From: Hypomyces perniciosus | Lineage: Eukaryota > Ascomycota > Sordariomycetes > Hypocreales > Hypocreaceae | NCBI GenBank assembly: GCA_008477525.1 | Contig: SPDT01000005.1 | Coordinates: forward strand, 3,224,001-3,288,000 | Direction: 5' to 3' | Length of the DNA stretch: 64,000 bases | Part shown: piece by piece, positions 22,647 to 33,900 of the stretch | Position numbering within the stretch: the stretch's first letter is position 1 | Layout of the letters: each line of letters begins with the position of its first letter | Program-made: the position numbers and the translations under genes | The notes under the pieces: model-generated | The model's input: the letters and a program-made list of their open reading frames with translations, nothing else | Told to the model about the DNA's origin: nothing | The model's database searches: none

Positions 22647-23764
22647 ATGTCGTTATCATGGGATACCCCGCGTGAGAGGCCGCTTCGAATCAAGCGCAAG
22701 GCCTTCTGGAAAATCGTCAAATCCCTGCCTCGGCCACATCCAGACCCCCAGCTAGAATGGCACCTCCAGCTCTATGACCAGTATACCAGGCTGAAGCGGC
22801 GTCTTGAGAAACTCTGGAATGTCCCTCTCCTTGCCGACAGCGATCTCAAGGCTCTGAATGTCGTGCGTGGTGCCGAGTTTAACGTTGACGAATCCGATCC
22901 GCTTGACATGGAACCAAGATTTTTTTTGCCCCATGCGGCCAGCTTAGCCGAACAACGTGCTCAGTTGTTTTTGAAGAGGGGAGAAAAGTGGCCGCAGCCA
23001 ATTTGTGACGACGAATACTATTACAGTGCTGGGAGACGACTGCCAGAATCATCTTGCGTGGGCAGATACTGCGATGCAGTTTGGGGGTTGGTGGAGTGGG
23101 AAGAATACATCCCACATCAACGATGGATCCCTTCACGAGGCGAATATCACTCATTTGGCGTATGCGGCTTATATCATTCCATAAAACAACCTGATAGCAT
23201 CAAGCAAGATCCAGCAGTGCCCCATGTTATGATGGGCCTTTCAGACAGTATTATACCCGATGATAGAATTCTGCGAAGCGAGCTACTCATGGCTGCGGTA
23301 TTTCTAAGATCAAGGTTGGCTACTTGCGGCTGGCCTAGGCACCATACTTTCCCCGTAAGCGACATAACCTTGCGCTGCCATTTACCATTGTATCTAATTC
23401 ATAACAGATGTTGGTGTTGAGCTTCCATGAGGGCGGCGCCCGTATTCTCCAGGTCCATGCCGTCAATGGGCAACTGCATGTACGAGTGTCTCGTCGGTTA
23501 AATCTTCTCAGCGATGAGAATTCGGTCCCTGCAGATGCGAAGATTTTGTTCCGGTGGATATTCGCTAAAGCCATAGGTCATACTCACTTCTCCAATATAC
23601 CCAGAAGCCTTACTACGAAAGAGGAGGGTTACTACCAAAATCGAGACCCCGGAGCATCATCAATGTTGAAGATCGAGACGATGGCTGAAATAGATGTGCA
23701 GCGAGTACCGAGTGATGCTATGGCAACTAGCCACGATGAAAGGATTTGCTTCACAATTTCTTGA
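22647..23764 (+). CDS. Hypothetical protein, 354 residues, unrecognised
   Basis: Two exons: 22647-23354 and 23408-23764; intron 23355-23407 (GTAAGC...ACAG, phase 0). The first ATG in the frame, 'MSLSWDTPRERPLRIKRK', is taken as start; the frame is open upstream to about 22,581, so an extra 5' exon cannot be excluded. Visible: a basic N-terminus, an Arg/Lys-rich helical stretch ('YTRLKRRLEKLW'), a Trp/Tyr-rich middle ('AVWGLVEWEEYIPHQRW'), and a C-terminal half with 'HTFP|MLVLSFHEGGARILQ', a beta-rich pattern seen in many uncharacterised, poorly conserved Eurotiales proteins. No catalytic motif, signal peptide or membrane span. Function unknown. Confidence 0.7.
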
Positions 23765-24486
23765 AACAAATGAATTGGGCGTATGCCAGATGTTTGGTAT
23801 CTTCAGATTTTGTTGGCGCTTAGATTTAGCACTTCTACATCTCCTGCTGTAGAAATGGCACTGTTGGACATTTGGTAGCTGCCACTCCACGCACAAGACC
23901 ACCCCATTCATTGGACCAGACCTCATCTCTTGGTCATGGATGAGATATTACGCCTTGCCATCAACCTGATGCAAGGCCAGCGGCAACTCTAGAGTCATCG
24001 CAAACCAATAGGTACACATCCATTGGACGATGCAGGGCTTGTAAACTGTCGCAAGGCGTCAGTTGTTACAGCAGCCAGCAATCAAATACTTGGCGACAAC
24101 ATCATTTCCATTAATAGGCCAGAACACTGTGTTGTCCTATATTGCGAGGTAAACTGGGCGGTTTGTTGGAAGTTCACGATTGGTGGAATCTCAGGCCTTT
24201 TCTTGGGTGGACCCTTTTATGCGTGTTGGTCGACCCCTGGTTGCCAACTCACGCTCACATCTACGCGCCGGTTGCCTTGTCGCGCCTGACCACGCAGCCC
24301 GTTTCAGGCTATCACTCTATCACTCTATCACTCCTGATGGTGAGGCTTCGCGGCGCTTCCCAATTGGGACTCTGCGGGAAGACTCGAAGTATTTAACGTG
24401 GAGATGTATGCTGTCCTTTCAGCAAACCAAGCTCCTCGTTCTTCATCAACAGTATCATTCAGTACAGCTCGAAACCACCGACGCCA
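23765..24486. other. Intergenic region
   Basis: 720 bp between two rightward genes. A short triplication of ATCACTCT(AT) at about 24,310-24,333 precedes the next start. No gene was recognised. Confidence 0.5.
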
Positions 24487-26201
24487 ATGACTCCAGCACC
24501 AATCGCTACCATGCTCCGTCCTGGTGCTCTTCCAGTGACCAAACAGCAGTGGGAAAAGGATGCGGGCAGAAGTGAGCTGCAAGTTTCCGATAATCTCTTG
24601 TACAAGTTGCCTCAGCTGGGATCGGGATCCAAGCTGGAATTCGAAAACTGGCTTCGGCTTAGAGTTCTTTGGAAGGTAAAAGATCGTCACCGCCCAACTC
24701 ACGCCGATATCTTCGGCAATGGCCACGACGATATGGCGAAGACATCCGAAACTGATCTGAAATCCCTACCTTGGTATGATGCGCTTCAAAAAGACAGCGA
24801 GTCCCCCAAGGATTGGCATGGCCTGTCGGACTGGAAGGAGTCCGTTCTCTCGCTCAAACGGCGCGCCGTAATCTTGGAGGAGGAGATGGATGCCAAGGGA
24901 CAGTCAACCCAAGCGCCACCAGTCTGGGAGGACTTGGTTAGAGCCATCATTGAGCCTGACCCCAGCCTCGTCATCAGGAGTCAACAAGCATCATCGGCTT
25001 CTCAGGGAAGCCGGAAGTCTTCAGGTGACAGCCAGCACGGGGTACAATACGACAGTCACGATGAGGGTTCAGACAGGGGTTCAGACAGGGGTTCAATCAC
25101 CTCAGGGAACTCAGGGAACTCAGGGAACTCAGGGAAGCTCGGGGAGCTCATACCAGGAGGTTCTAAACGCCATGGTACAGACACGGCCCCCAGGAGAAGA
25201 TGAGGTAAACACCTCATTCCTTTCCCTTCTTCGGGGCCTATGCATCCATTATGACAAGGTGTATGGCAAAATTCGCTGGTCTCCTTACCGCAAAGCCTTT
25301 TCCGTCACTCAACCCAAGGGCGCAGCCGACGTTAAGCTCATTGCTGCGATAACGGATGGCTATCTGCAGTTAATTCAGCCCAGCAAGCTTGATGAAGATT
25401 TGCCCTAGCCTTGCCATCATAGAAGTGAAGGCTAGGCGGCGTGACAAGGCAACTTTCAGAAACATACAAATGCAAGAAGGCGCAGAGATGGCAGCTTGGA
25501 TTAGCACTCAGCCTGAGTCAGGGAGACTGCGGGGATCATCAGACAACTCTTTTCGGTACGTTTCTTCACGTTTTGTTATTGCTGGTGTCGCCTATTATTG
25601 CTGGTGTCGCCTGCTATTGCCGGTGTTGCCAGGAATAGCTAGTATTACTGAGAGGTAGACTAATGCTTCGTTTAGACGAATTCTTTTATCTCAAGACTTT
25701 GACCACGTATATATCACAATCGCTGAATACGATACGAAGTATATCGAATATATCACTGGCAAAAAGTCAATCACACCAGCCTAGGAACCGCCAGCATCGC
25801 CAACGCCAAGTCGCTTTTCAACCGCATCTTCAGTGTCCGCGAATGTACCCAAGGGTAAGGGAATGGATCACCAGCCAAGATCGTCAGGCCAAAGTGTCGA
25901 GTTGGCTATCCGCAAGACAAGGCAGGGGGCGAGCTCTAACAAGGCTTCCCGTGCGGAAAAAACTCCTAGCCCTGATCCTGCTCCTGATCGACGCACTCCA
26001 CCGGGTGCTCCGACTAAGGCTAGGGATGATGATGATGATGAGGACTTGAACCAGCCATTTGAGCCGGCGTTCTTGACGATGACTCAGTACAAGCCGTTTG
26101 ATGTCACCAATAGGCAGCACATGGAAGAGCTGATGGTTCTCCTTCTGTCTTTGATGCGGGAGCTCCACAACCCACATCAGCTCTTGACCATGCAGAAATA
26201 A
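24487..26201 (+). pseudogene. Decayed PD-(D/E)XK nuclease-like fungal gene
   Basis: Frames must be changed twice and one stop ignored to read a whole protein. Segment 1, from ATG 24487 to about 25,090, has 'NLLYKLPQLGSGSKLEFENW' and 'VWEDLVRAIIEPDPSL'. The frame then moves in a repeat-rich linker (9-bp GGGAACTCA units, 25,105-25,140) to segment 2 with 'VNTSFLSLLRGLC' and 'AITDGYL', ending at TAG 25,406. Segment 3 (from about 25,400, frame shifted by one) gives 'LAIIEVKARRRD' and 'IQMQEGAEMAAWI'. A probable intron at about 25,557-25,675 (GTACGT...TTAG) leads to 'RILLSQDFDHVYITIAEYD'. An in-frame TAG at 25,782 precedes an acidic tail ending 'TMTQYKPFDVTNRQHMEEL'. The Asp...Glu-x-Lys pattern ('TDG', 'IIEVKA') is the PD-(D/E)XK signature of a fungal nuclease-like family. 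Unannotated introns or sequence errors could explain part of the damage. Confidence 0.65.
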
Positions 26202-27792
26202 TCCGCCCGAGAGATGTAACGAAGCAGCAAGGAAAGCGACAGGGGGGGCTTTTGATGGTCTTGTGTTGGGGCTACAAGCCCTTTGGGATTGGGGATGGAT
26301 TATCTTGAGGTATCGCAGGTGCACGGAGAGGATATCTTACTCTTGTCTTATAGGGCTCTTGCCTTATAGGGCATATCCCACGAAGTTGCATTTTGAACTT
26401 TGACTTTATGTATTGAGCACCCTCGTTTGAAGAAGTTGTAGCTAATCACCACCTATTGCGAAGCATGTGAATTCCCGTAGCTTTCATTTGAGATCCATGT
26501 TCTCCGTCTTGTCTGGGCAATGTCATCTGCCCTTGGTAATTCGTTGCTAGAGAGCGACGATCCGTGCCTACACACTTAAACATAGGCAAAGCTGAAAGAG
26601 TAAGATAATACTACTCCGTACTTAGACTGAGATTCAAACATGGTTTGTTCTCGAGACTAGCCAAATACTATTAGCTGACGCTGCCGTTAGGTCAACCAAA
26701 ACAAACCTGGCGGATAGACTTAATTGTTTTGTACCTCGATCTACTATATATATATGTTTCTACATAATTGTTTGGCCACCGAGGCCTAGTGACTAGTGAC
26801 GAGTCAGTGGCAAGACAGGTGAACATTGGTGACAAATCGGCGTAACGTCTAGAAACGATTTAGACTTGAAAGAACTCGTAAGCATTACTGTAATAGGGAA
26901 GTACCAACAGGTTAAAGGAGTTGTGTGGCAAAGAGTTTCTCTGGTCCCAGATATACCCCTAGGTAGGTATATGATAAATCGATCAATTAACAGATACGAG
27001 AAAAAAACCACGGATAAAACCACCCCAACTCAAACCCGGTTGAAGTGACTGTAATCCATATTGCCAGGAGCGGCAACGGCGCTTTCACCTATTCCGTTCC
27101 TTCTGAGCTGACAGTGACATCACATCTAATTGGGGCCGCGTTAGGCTCATTATGCTTGATTAAATGAAGAGTAAGACGACCTTTAGGACTAAGGATTAGG
27201 TGATTGAACCCTGTTCACTTCGTATTGAGGTTCAATGCCGTTTAATTGATGGAAGAAATGTGATATATTAGACAGGCCTACAGATAGGCAGAACGCTGTG
27301 CATGTCATTGTGGGATATCCATACTAATCAGATGTGAATACCTCCTGAAACAAAAGAACCCAATATCTAACGAGATATCCAGAGTCACATTCGATAAAGG
27401 GAGGACATAGGATTAAGACCCTTGCATCTGCCCAAGGGGTCTCCTGGACTGGCTCTGTGACAGTAAAATGTTTCAAGGATGATTGGATGGATAGTCGGTA
27501 AAATATGCCGTGCCCTGCAAATAAGGCAATAGCCTAAATGACACCAGTGATCATCTAATCATCTAATGGTCATTGCCTTTCTTCTTTTTCTTTACACTGC
27601 CGGCATAGCCGACACCCACCTCTAGTCTAGAGGGGGGAAGGGGGGGGGGGGAGATATCCAACTGTTAAACCGCACCCATTGAAATTCCCACGATATATTG
27701 AAAGGATAAGGGTCGGATTTCTCTTCACCAGGAACATATTCATTTTTCATTCTTTTTTTCACTAAGCTATACAACACGCCCAGTCAGCAACC
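26202..27792. other. 1.6-kb intergenic region upstream of the P450 gene
   Basis: AT-leaning stretch with no convincing gene. It contains TACTCCGTA at 26612-26620, a TATATATA run near 26,745, and a 12-G homopolymer at 27640-27651 about 140 bp before the P450 start. Pyrimidine-rich sequence with TTTTTTT near 27,750-27,760 probably belongs to the P450 promoter. Confidence 0.5.
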
Positions 27793-29668
27793 ATGCTCTC
27801 GGAGGCCATTATTGAGATTCCCAAGGCGTCCTATAAGTCCTTGGCAGGATGGGTTGTTGTGGCGATTCTCAGTATTCCTATCTTGACTTATTTGCAATCA
27901 CTCTTCCGATACATTCTCTCCCAAGCCATCAAAAATGGGAGCCAAACGCCACCCCAGATCCCCTATTTCCTCCCCTTTATTGGGAATGCGTTCAGCATGT
28001 TGACCAATACGGAAAAGTTCCTCCTCAAGCACCAGTGAGTTATAGATATCCATAAACTCTCATGGATGATCAACTCCTAAATAAATTTACCCCCTTCAGA
28101 AAAAAGTTCGGCGCAGTGCCTTTTCAACTCCGACTCGGTCCAAAACGCATGACCTATGTCTCCCACGGTGAAGAAATACGGACGCTTTTTGCTCGATCCC
28201 ATGAGCTGCTCAGCACACCACTTCTTCTCAGTGCCCTTCTCAAGTTCTTCGGCATGCCTCAGGAGGACATTAATATGTTCGAGGATGACAAGTCAGGATA
28301 TCTACCCACACCAGCCCCAGGGTTCGAGAACATGGACCCGAACAAGCGTGTCAACTACGGCCAGCGAAAGGAGTTTCTCACATTCCTCCAAGGTCGTCAA
28401 CTCGAAAAGATAGGCGAAAACTTCTCCCACAGCCTTATTCGCCTCTTTGAGGCGGACACAATGATAACAACAGACGATTGGACTTATGTTCCTGATCTTT
28501 ATGATTTCATGAGGCGGCGATTGTTCCGCGCTTCAGTGGACACCATTTACGGCGAGGCCCTTTTCTCTCTCTGTCCCACACTCTATGAAGATTTCTGGAC
28601 GTACGAGAGCAATATTCGTCCCTTGGTCCAAGGATTTCCCCGTTGGTTAGCGCCGAAAGCCTACCAATCTCTTGATAGGATGCATGACAACCTAAAGCTG
28701 TGGGGGGAGTATTTGGAGCAACGGGTTGATTGGGATGCGGATGATAGTGATGTCGATTACAACCCCCTTTTTGGCTCACCCTTGATTCAAGCCATGCAAC
28801 GAAGATGGCGGGCCACTGGGATGACAGAGACGGGAAAGGCGGCGAATGCCCTTGGACTCTTAATAGCGTAAGTTGCCCTCTTGCTTTTCTGTCACATTTC
28901 TTATATCTTGGCTAACGACGTTGCTATAGGTCTAACGCGAATGAGGTCCCCGCTGTAATCTGGTCTCTCCTGGAAATCATCCTCTCAAAGGACACTACAA
29001 ACCGTGTCCTCACTGAGATATCCGCTGCCTTCGATGCCGGATCTGCAATTCCTGATCCCACACAGCTGTCGTCCAGCCCGCTGCTGACTTCAATCTTCAT
29101 GGAAACAATGCGAGTTCGCTCTCCTGGATCTGTCGTTCGCGTATGCACAACCGACAACCTCCCATTTGGCCGCTGGGTCTTGCCCAAAGACTCGCTGGTT
29201 ATGGCGACCACTTGGCTAGCTGGCCGGGACGAGACGTTTTGGAATGTAGGACAACGCCTTCCAAACGGCCAATTTGAGCACCCTCTCGATGGCTTCTGGC
29301 CAGAGCGCTTCCTCTCTTACCCAGATGACCCGACTAGCGGACCCATTCGCAAGCATGGGGATTACACATCGGCTGTCAAGAATCGTAAGCGTACGTCAGA
29401 GGATGACAAACGGGCGACTGTAGTCACCTCGGGATTGAGCAACCACTACTTCCCCTTCGGCGGAGGGCCTGCTATGTGCCCTGGTCGAAGTTTTGCCAAA
29501 CACGAAGTCGTGACTAGTATAGCTTTGACTCTGAGGATGTTTGAGATTGAGCTTGTGGATCATGAGGACGCCGGGAAGACGAGGTCTGATATGACAAGAT
29601 TTCCGTTTGGGTCACTTGCCTTTGATCGCAAAGTTCCAATTCGGATAAGACGGAGGAAGCTCGATTGA
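27793..29668 (+). CDS. Cytochrome P450, CYP7/CYP8-like fungal class
   Basis: Membrane-anchored haem-thiolate oxidase. Three exons: 27793-28034, 28100-28867, 28930-29668; introns 65 and 62 bp (GTGAGT...TCAG, GTAAGT...ATAG). The product is 582 residues, longer than the usual 500-530. An N-terminal membrane anchor lies about residues 16-45, followed by a proline-rich hinge ('PPQIPYFLPFIG'). The ExxR motif is 'ETMR' about 394 ('FMETMRVRSPG'); the haem-binding loop is 'FPFGGGPAMCPGR' with the thiolate Cys about 519. The I-helix reads 'IASNANEVPAVIWSL', lacking the usual acid/alcohol pair and resembling CYP7/CYP8 enzymes, where Asn replaces Thr. An insert 'KNRKRTSEDDK' sits before the haem loop. 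No other biosynthetic gene is adjacent, so the substrate is unknown. Confidence 0.9.
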
Positions 29669-30943
29669 CGGGTTTCATATTGTATATAATTAAGCTTCCG
29701 TGTTTATAGATTTATTGTATTCCTGTGTGCGGTACTGCAGCCAACATACCATTGTGTACATTTTACTGTCTAGTCACTGTGCTTGAGGCTTGGGTATAGT
29801 CCTCGTCTATTGTATCATTATGTGTATCCGGGTCTTATGGCCGAAAGTACTGTTATGAAGTCCTCGGCTAAAGAGGAATGACAAAAAGTCCATACATTCA
29901 CTGTACTTATGAAGAGTTCGCCTTAGATGTTGTTTCGCCACCAGGCCGGGTAATTTGACAGGGAGATACACGATATTGATGACATAAAAGCCCAACAGAT
30001 GCTTAGCCTAAGATATTCCTTGTCTCTCGTCCAATGCCAGAAGTCAAGCCAATATGTCTGGTCCATACCACTTTTGGTTCCCTTACATGATGTTGGGTGA
30101 GCTTGGAAGAAATACGCGTTTCACTAATCAAGAAGTCGCTTAACAGCGGCCGCGAGATACCTGTGAGCATGTCATGAGGCCTGGCGACTGACAACCAACA
30201 GGTACTCAAAGGTCCTCCACAATCGAGCTTTGTCGGAAGCATGTAAGACCTATGTTGATGCTCCCCGGCAGATATTGGTAAGGAATCAAGAAATCCTGGG
30301 GCTTTTTAGGCTCATATATTATATCGTATACTCTCACTTGCCGAGCAGTTCAGAGACCCGACGTTGAAGATTAACAATCTGGAGTTGCCAAACCATCGAA
30401 TATGTCAAGGAAAAGGTAGTGTTGAAGGAAGTGAGGGGGTGACTCTCTCAACTGGCAACAGGTCCGCACATACACACCCAACAGCAAAAAAGGTTCAAAA
30501 GACAACAAAGAAAGCATACAACAGCCGGTGTTCGCTGGTGGTTACCCACCTAACTACTAATCTACCTTTTATTGGCTTAATTATGGGAGAGCGGACGGGG
30601 AACCTATTATAGTTATCGAACTTCCCTGAGGCTTTGCCGGCCTGGCCCTCTATTGTCTGTTTAGGCCGGCCGCCGTTTCCTATAGACTGGATAAGCCCCG
30701 TCTATATTTCTATCACTGTTTGTCTGGCCTCCGATATTAAAGCGCTGTAAATAAACTGTACCCCTCTTTTAACTTTAAGAGCGCTGGGATAGAGGCTGGA
30801 TAAAGGTACTATACCCCCCTTTTAACTCTTTATTTTAATGAGACGAGAAGCGCGCCTCTTCCTGTATATACTGGTACCTTTTTATATAATTTGCAATATT
30901 CCTTATAGCCTTTGCCCTCTTTAAATAATAGTGCTATAGAATA
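29669..30943. other. Transition zone from gene DNA to the AT-rich repeat block
   Basis: No gene recognised. Composition is ordinary to about 30,600; GC-rich islands (GGCCGGCC near 30,664-30,671) are then followed from about 30,750 by increasing loss of CA/TG dinucleotides. The first identifiable repeat boundary is the (GTTT)n tail of an antisense LINE at 30,944. Confidence 0.6.
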
Positions 30944-33900
30944 GTTTGTTTGTTTGTTTGTTTATTTTATTATTTGCATCCACTAAATAAGCTAGTTATA
31001 TAAATCTTTATCTAGGCAATAGGATATTAAGAGCTAGTAGTTTAGGCTACTGTTTACTAAATGCTAATTTATAATGGAAAGAGGGTTAATTGTAAAGTAT
31101 TAGTCTAATTTGGTTAAAAGGGGGCTATATAGATTTATCTCCTTTATTAGTTTCTAGAAATCCTTGCTTCTTAAAGGTTTAAGTAAATATAAAAGGGGGG
31201 TCTTTTTAATAGGATATCTAGTAAAAAGGGTTTAACTATTTTATATTCTGTAAAGTGACTTTATTCCTTAGGTTTATTATACCTGCAGATAAATCTTGCA
31301 TTGCGTCTAAAGCGCTTATAGTATTTTTAAAAGTTACTATATTTTAACCTTTCTGCTAGTAAGCTATATAAAATTAAGTATAAGAGTTTTAGTTTTAAAG
31401 GGGACTTTAAGGCTTTAAATCTTTGATATTTATAGTATTTTAAAGTTTTATTAAACTATTTTTATTTTTATACTTTAATAATCCTTTCTTTCATTTATCT
31501 TTTAATATATATAATTATTACTTAATTCTATAAAATAATAAAGAAAGCAGCGCTTTATTTCATAAATTAATTTATTTATTTATTGCCTATAATATCCTTA
31601 CATTTAGGTATTTATAAAATATAACTTATATAAAAGAGGATATTTTATATTAATGTCTAAAAGTATATATATATTCTTTAAATAAAAGGGGGAGGTTTAT
31701 TAAATCGTATATTAACTACTATTAAATTATTAAAAAAACAGCTTTTTAAATTAAATAATTTTCTTTTATATATTTTAGTACTAGCTTCATAGCTTTTAAA
31801 CTAGCCTATAGTTTAATATTATATATTTTAATATTATTTAAATAATTAATTATACTTTAACTTAAATTTCCTTTAATTTATAATCTATTAAAGTATATTA
31901 TAATTATAAAGGGAAGAAGGGACTTTAATATTTTCAAATATTCTTTTACTGCTATTCTTTTGCCTTTACTTTTTAAATTTAATCTAGGGATTATATAAAG
32001 GGACCTTTTAATAAAGAGTATAAGTTTAATAGTTTTGCTAAGTAAGGCAGTAATGTATCAAAGTTTAATTTATAGTCTTTAAAAGGGGATTTTTTATTAA
32101 TATATTAATTAACTAAATAGTTTCAATTTAGTCTCATAAACCTTACTATATATTTAATGTAAATTCAAGTTAAAGTAATATTAGCTAAAGGAATCCTAGA
32201 TTCCCTATATAAAATAAGTATATAGGTAGTTTTTTAAGCTAGAAAGACTGCCTTTACTGCAGTTTTAAAGACTTTATTTATTTTATTTCTTAACCTAATA
32301 ACCTTTATATTTATTTATTTAATTAAATTACTTTATAATTAATATTTATACCTAAACTATTATACTTTTAGATTATATAAAGTAATAGGTAAAATATAGG
32401 CTTCTACTGTTTATAATATTACTTTAAAGGGTACCCCCTTTTATATTTTATTAAATAATTTAAAAACATTAATGGTTTTATATACTTTATTAATAAAAGT
32501 CTTTATATATTTTTTAAAAGAAAGCGTAAAGTTAAAGTAAACTTTTAGTTATTTAATATTTAAGCTAGGATTAATTAGCTTGCCTTTTATTATAACCCCT
32601 TTATTATAGACTTATCCCTTTATATAATAAAAATATATTAGTTTAGCTTTATTATAATTAAAAGACATTATATTTTTTACTTTTTATTTTAATTTTTTAT
32701 TAAACATTTATTTTATAAATATAGCTATTTCTTTAATAGTTTTACTTATAGTAAACATAATAATATTATTTATATATTTAAAGTATAAATAATAACTTTT
32801 AAGTTAAAGGATTAACCTAAAGTATAGTATTAATATAATAAAAGAGATAAAGGAGCTTTAAAAGTATTAAGGTTATAAGTAAATAGTGATTAATAGACTG
32901 GAAGCTTTAAAGCTCTCTTAATATTATATAAGCCGGAATATATATATAAAAGTAACTATAGTTTTTACAGATATAAAACTTTAAAGATTAATAAACTATT
33001 ACTATTATATTTAACTATTAATTTCTAGTTTATTATTTATTTATTAATATTTATTTTCCTTTTAAATAACTACTTTTTAATTTCTTTTATTTTTCTTTAA
33101 AGTTATAGGCTTTTATTTAATTTATTTATTTTAAAAAAGGTTTTTATATATTAATCTTTTATTAGTTTTAATTAAAGTAAAAAAACTATTAGAAATAAAA
33201 ATATTTAAAGTAATAAATAATTAATTTACTTTGAATAAAACGATTATATTTTAAAATATAAAATTTTTTAAATAAACTTTTTTTTAAATTATTAATGAAA
33301 CTTTTTAAATAATATTTTATTTAAAAAAAGAAATTTAATATTTATATTTAATAAATAAATAATAAATAATAACTATATTTGAAAAAATATTTCAATATTC
33401 TTTTTTAAAAAAAAGACTTTTTTAAACCTTTAAAAATTAAAGTTTTATATTTATTATATATTGTTAATTTAAAAATTTTATAAAAGTAATTAAAATAAAA
33501 TCTAAATTTAAACCTTTTATTATTATTAACAAATAATTTATAAAATTATTTATATTATTTTTTATTAAAAAGAATATTTAATAATAATAAATTCATTATT
33601 TAATAAAGAATTTATTAATAATTTAGAAATAATAATAATTTAATTTAATATTATAAAATAACTTTATAAATTTTTTATTAATATTAAACTATTAAATAAA
33701 GTTCTTAATTATTTCTTTTTAATTTAAAATTATAAAAAGTAAGTTTTTAAAATAATCTTTTATAGTTTAAATTTTATATATTTTTATAATACTTTTCCTT
33801 TATAATATATAAAGTATAGATAAAAAGGGAAGAAAGGAAAGGAAAGGAAGGAAGGAAAGGGACAATAAACTATTTACATATATTACTTTATAATATATAA

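Noticed and set aside
30664..30671. GGCCGGCC near the island border as a functional site
   Set aside because: A single palindromic 8-mer without repetition or context; no evidence of function.
33821..33865. GA-rich run as a polypurine tract of an LTR element
   Set aside because: A simple GGAA/GGAAA microsatellite; no LTR start follows and no second LTR is found nearby.
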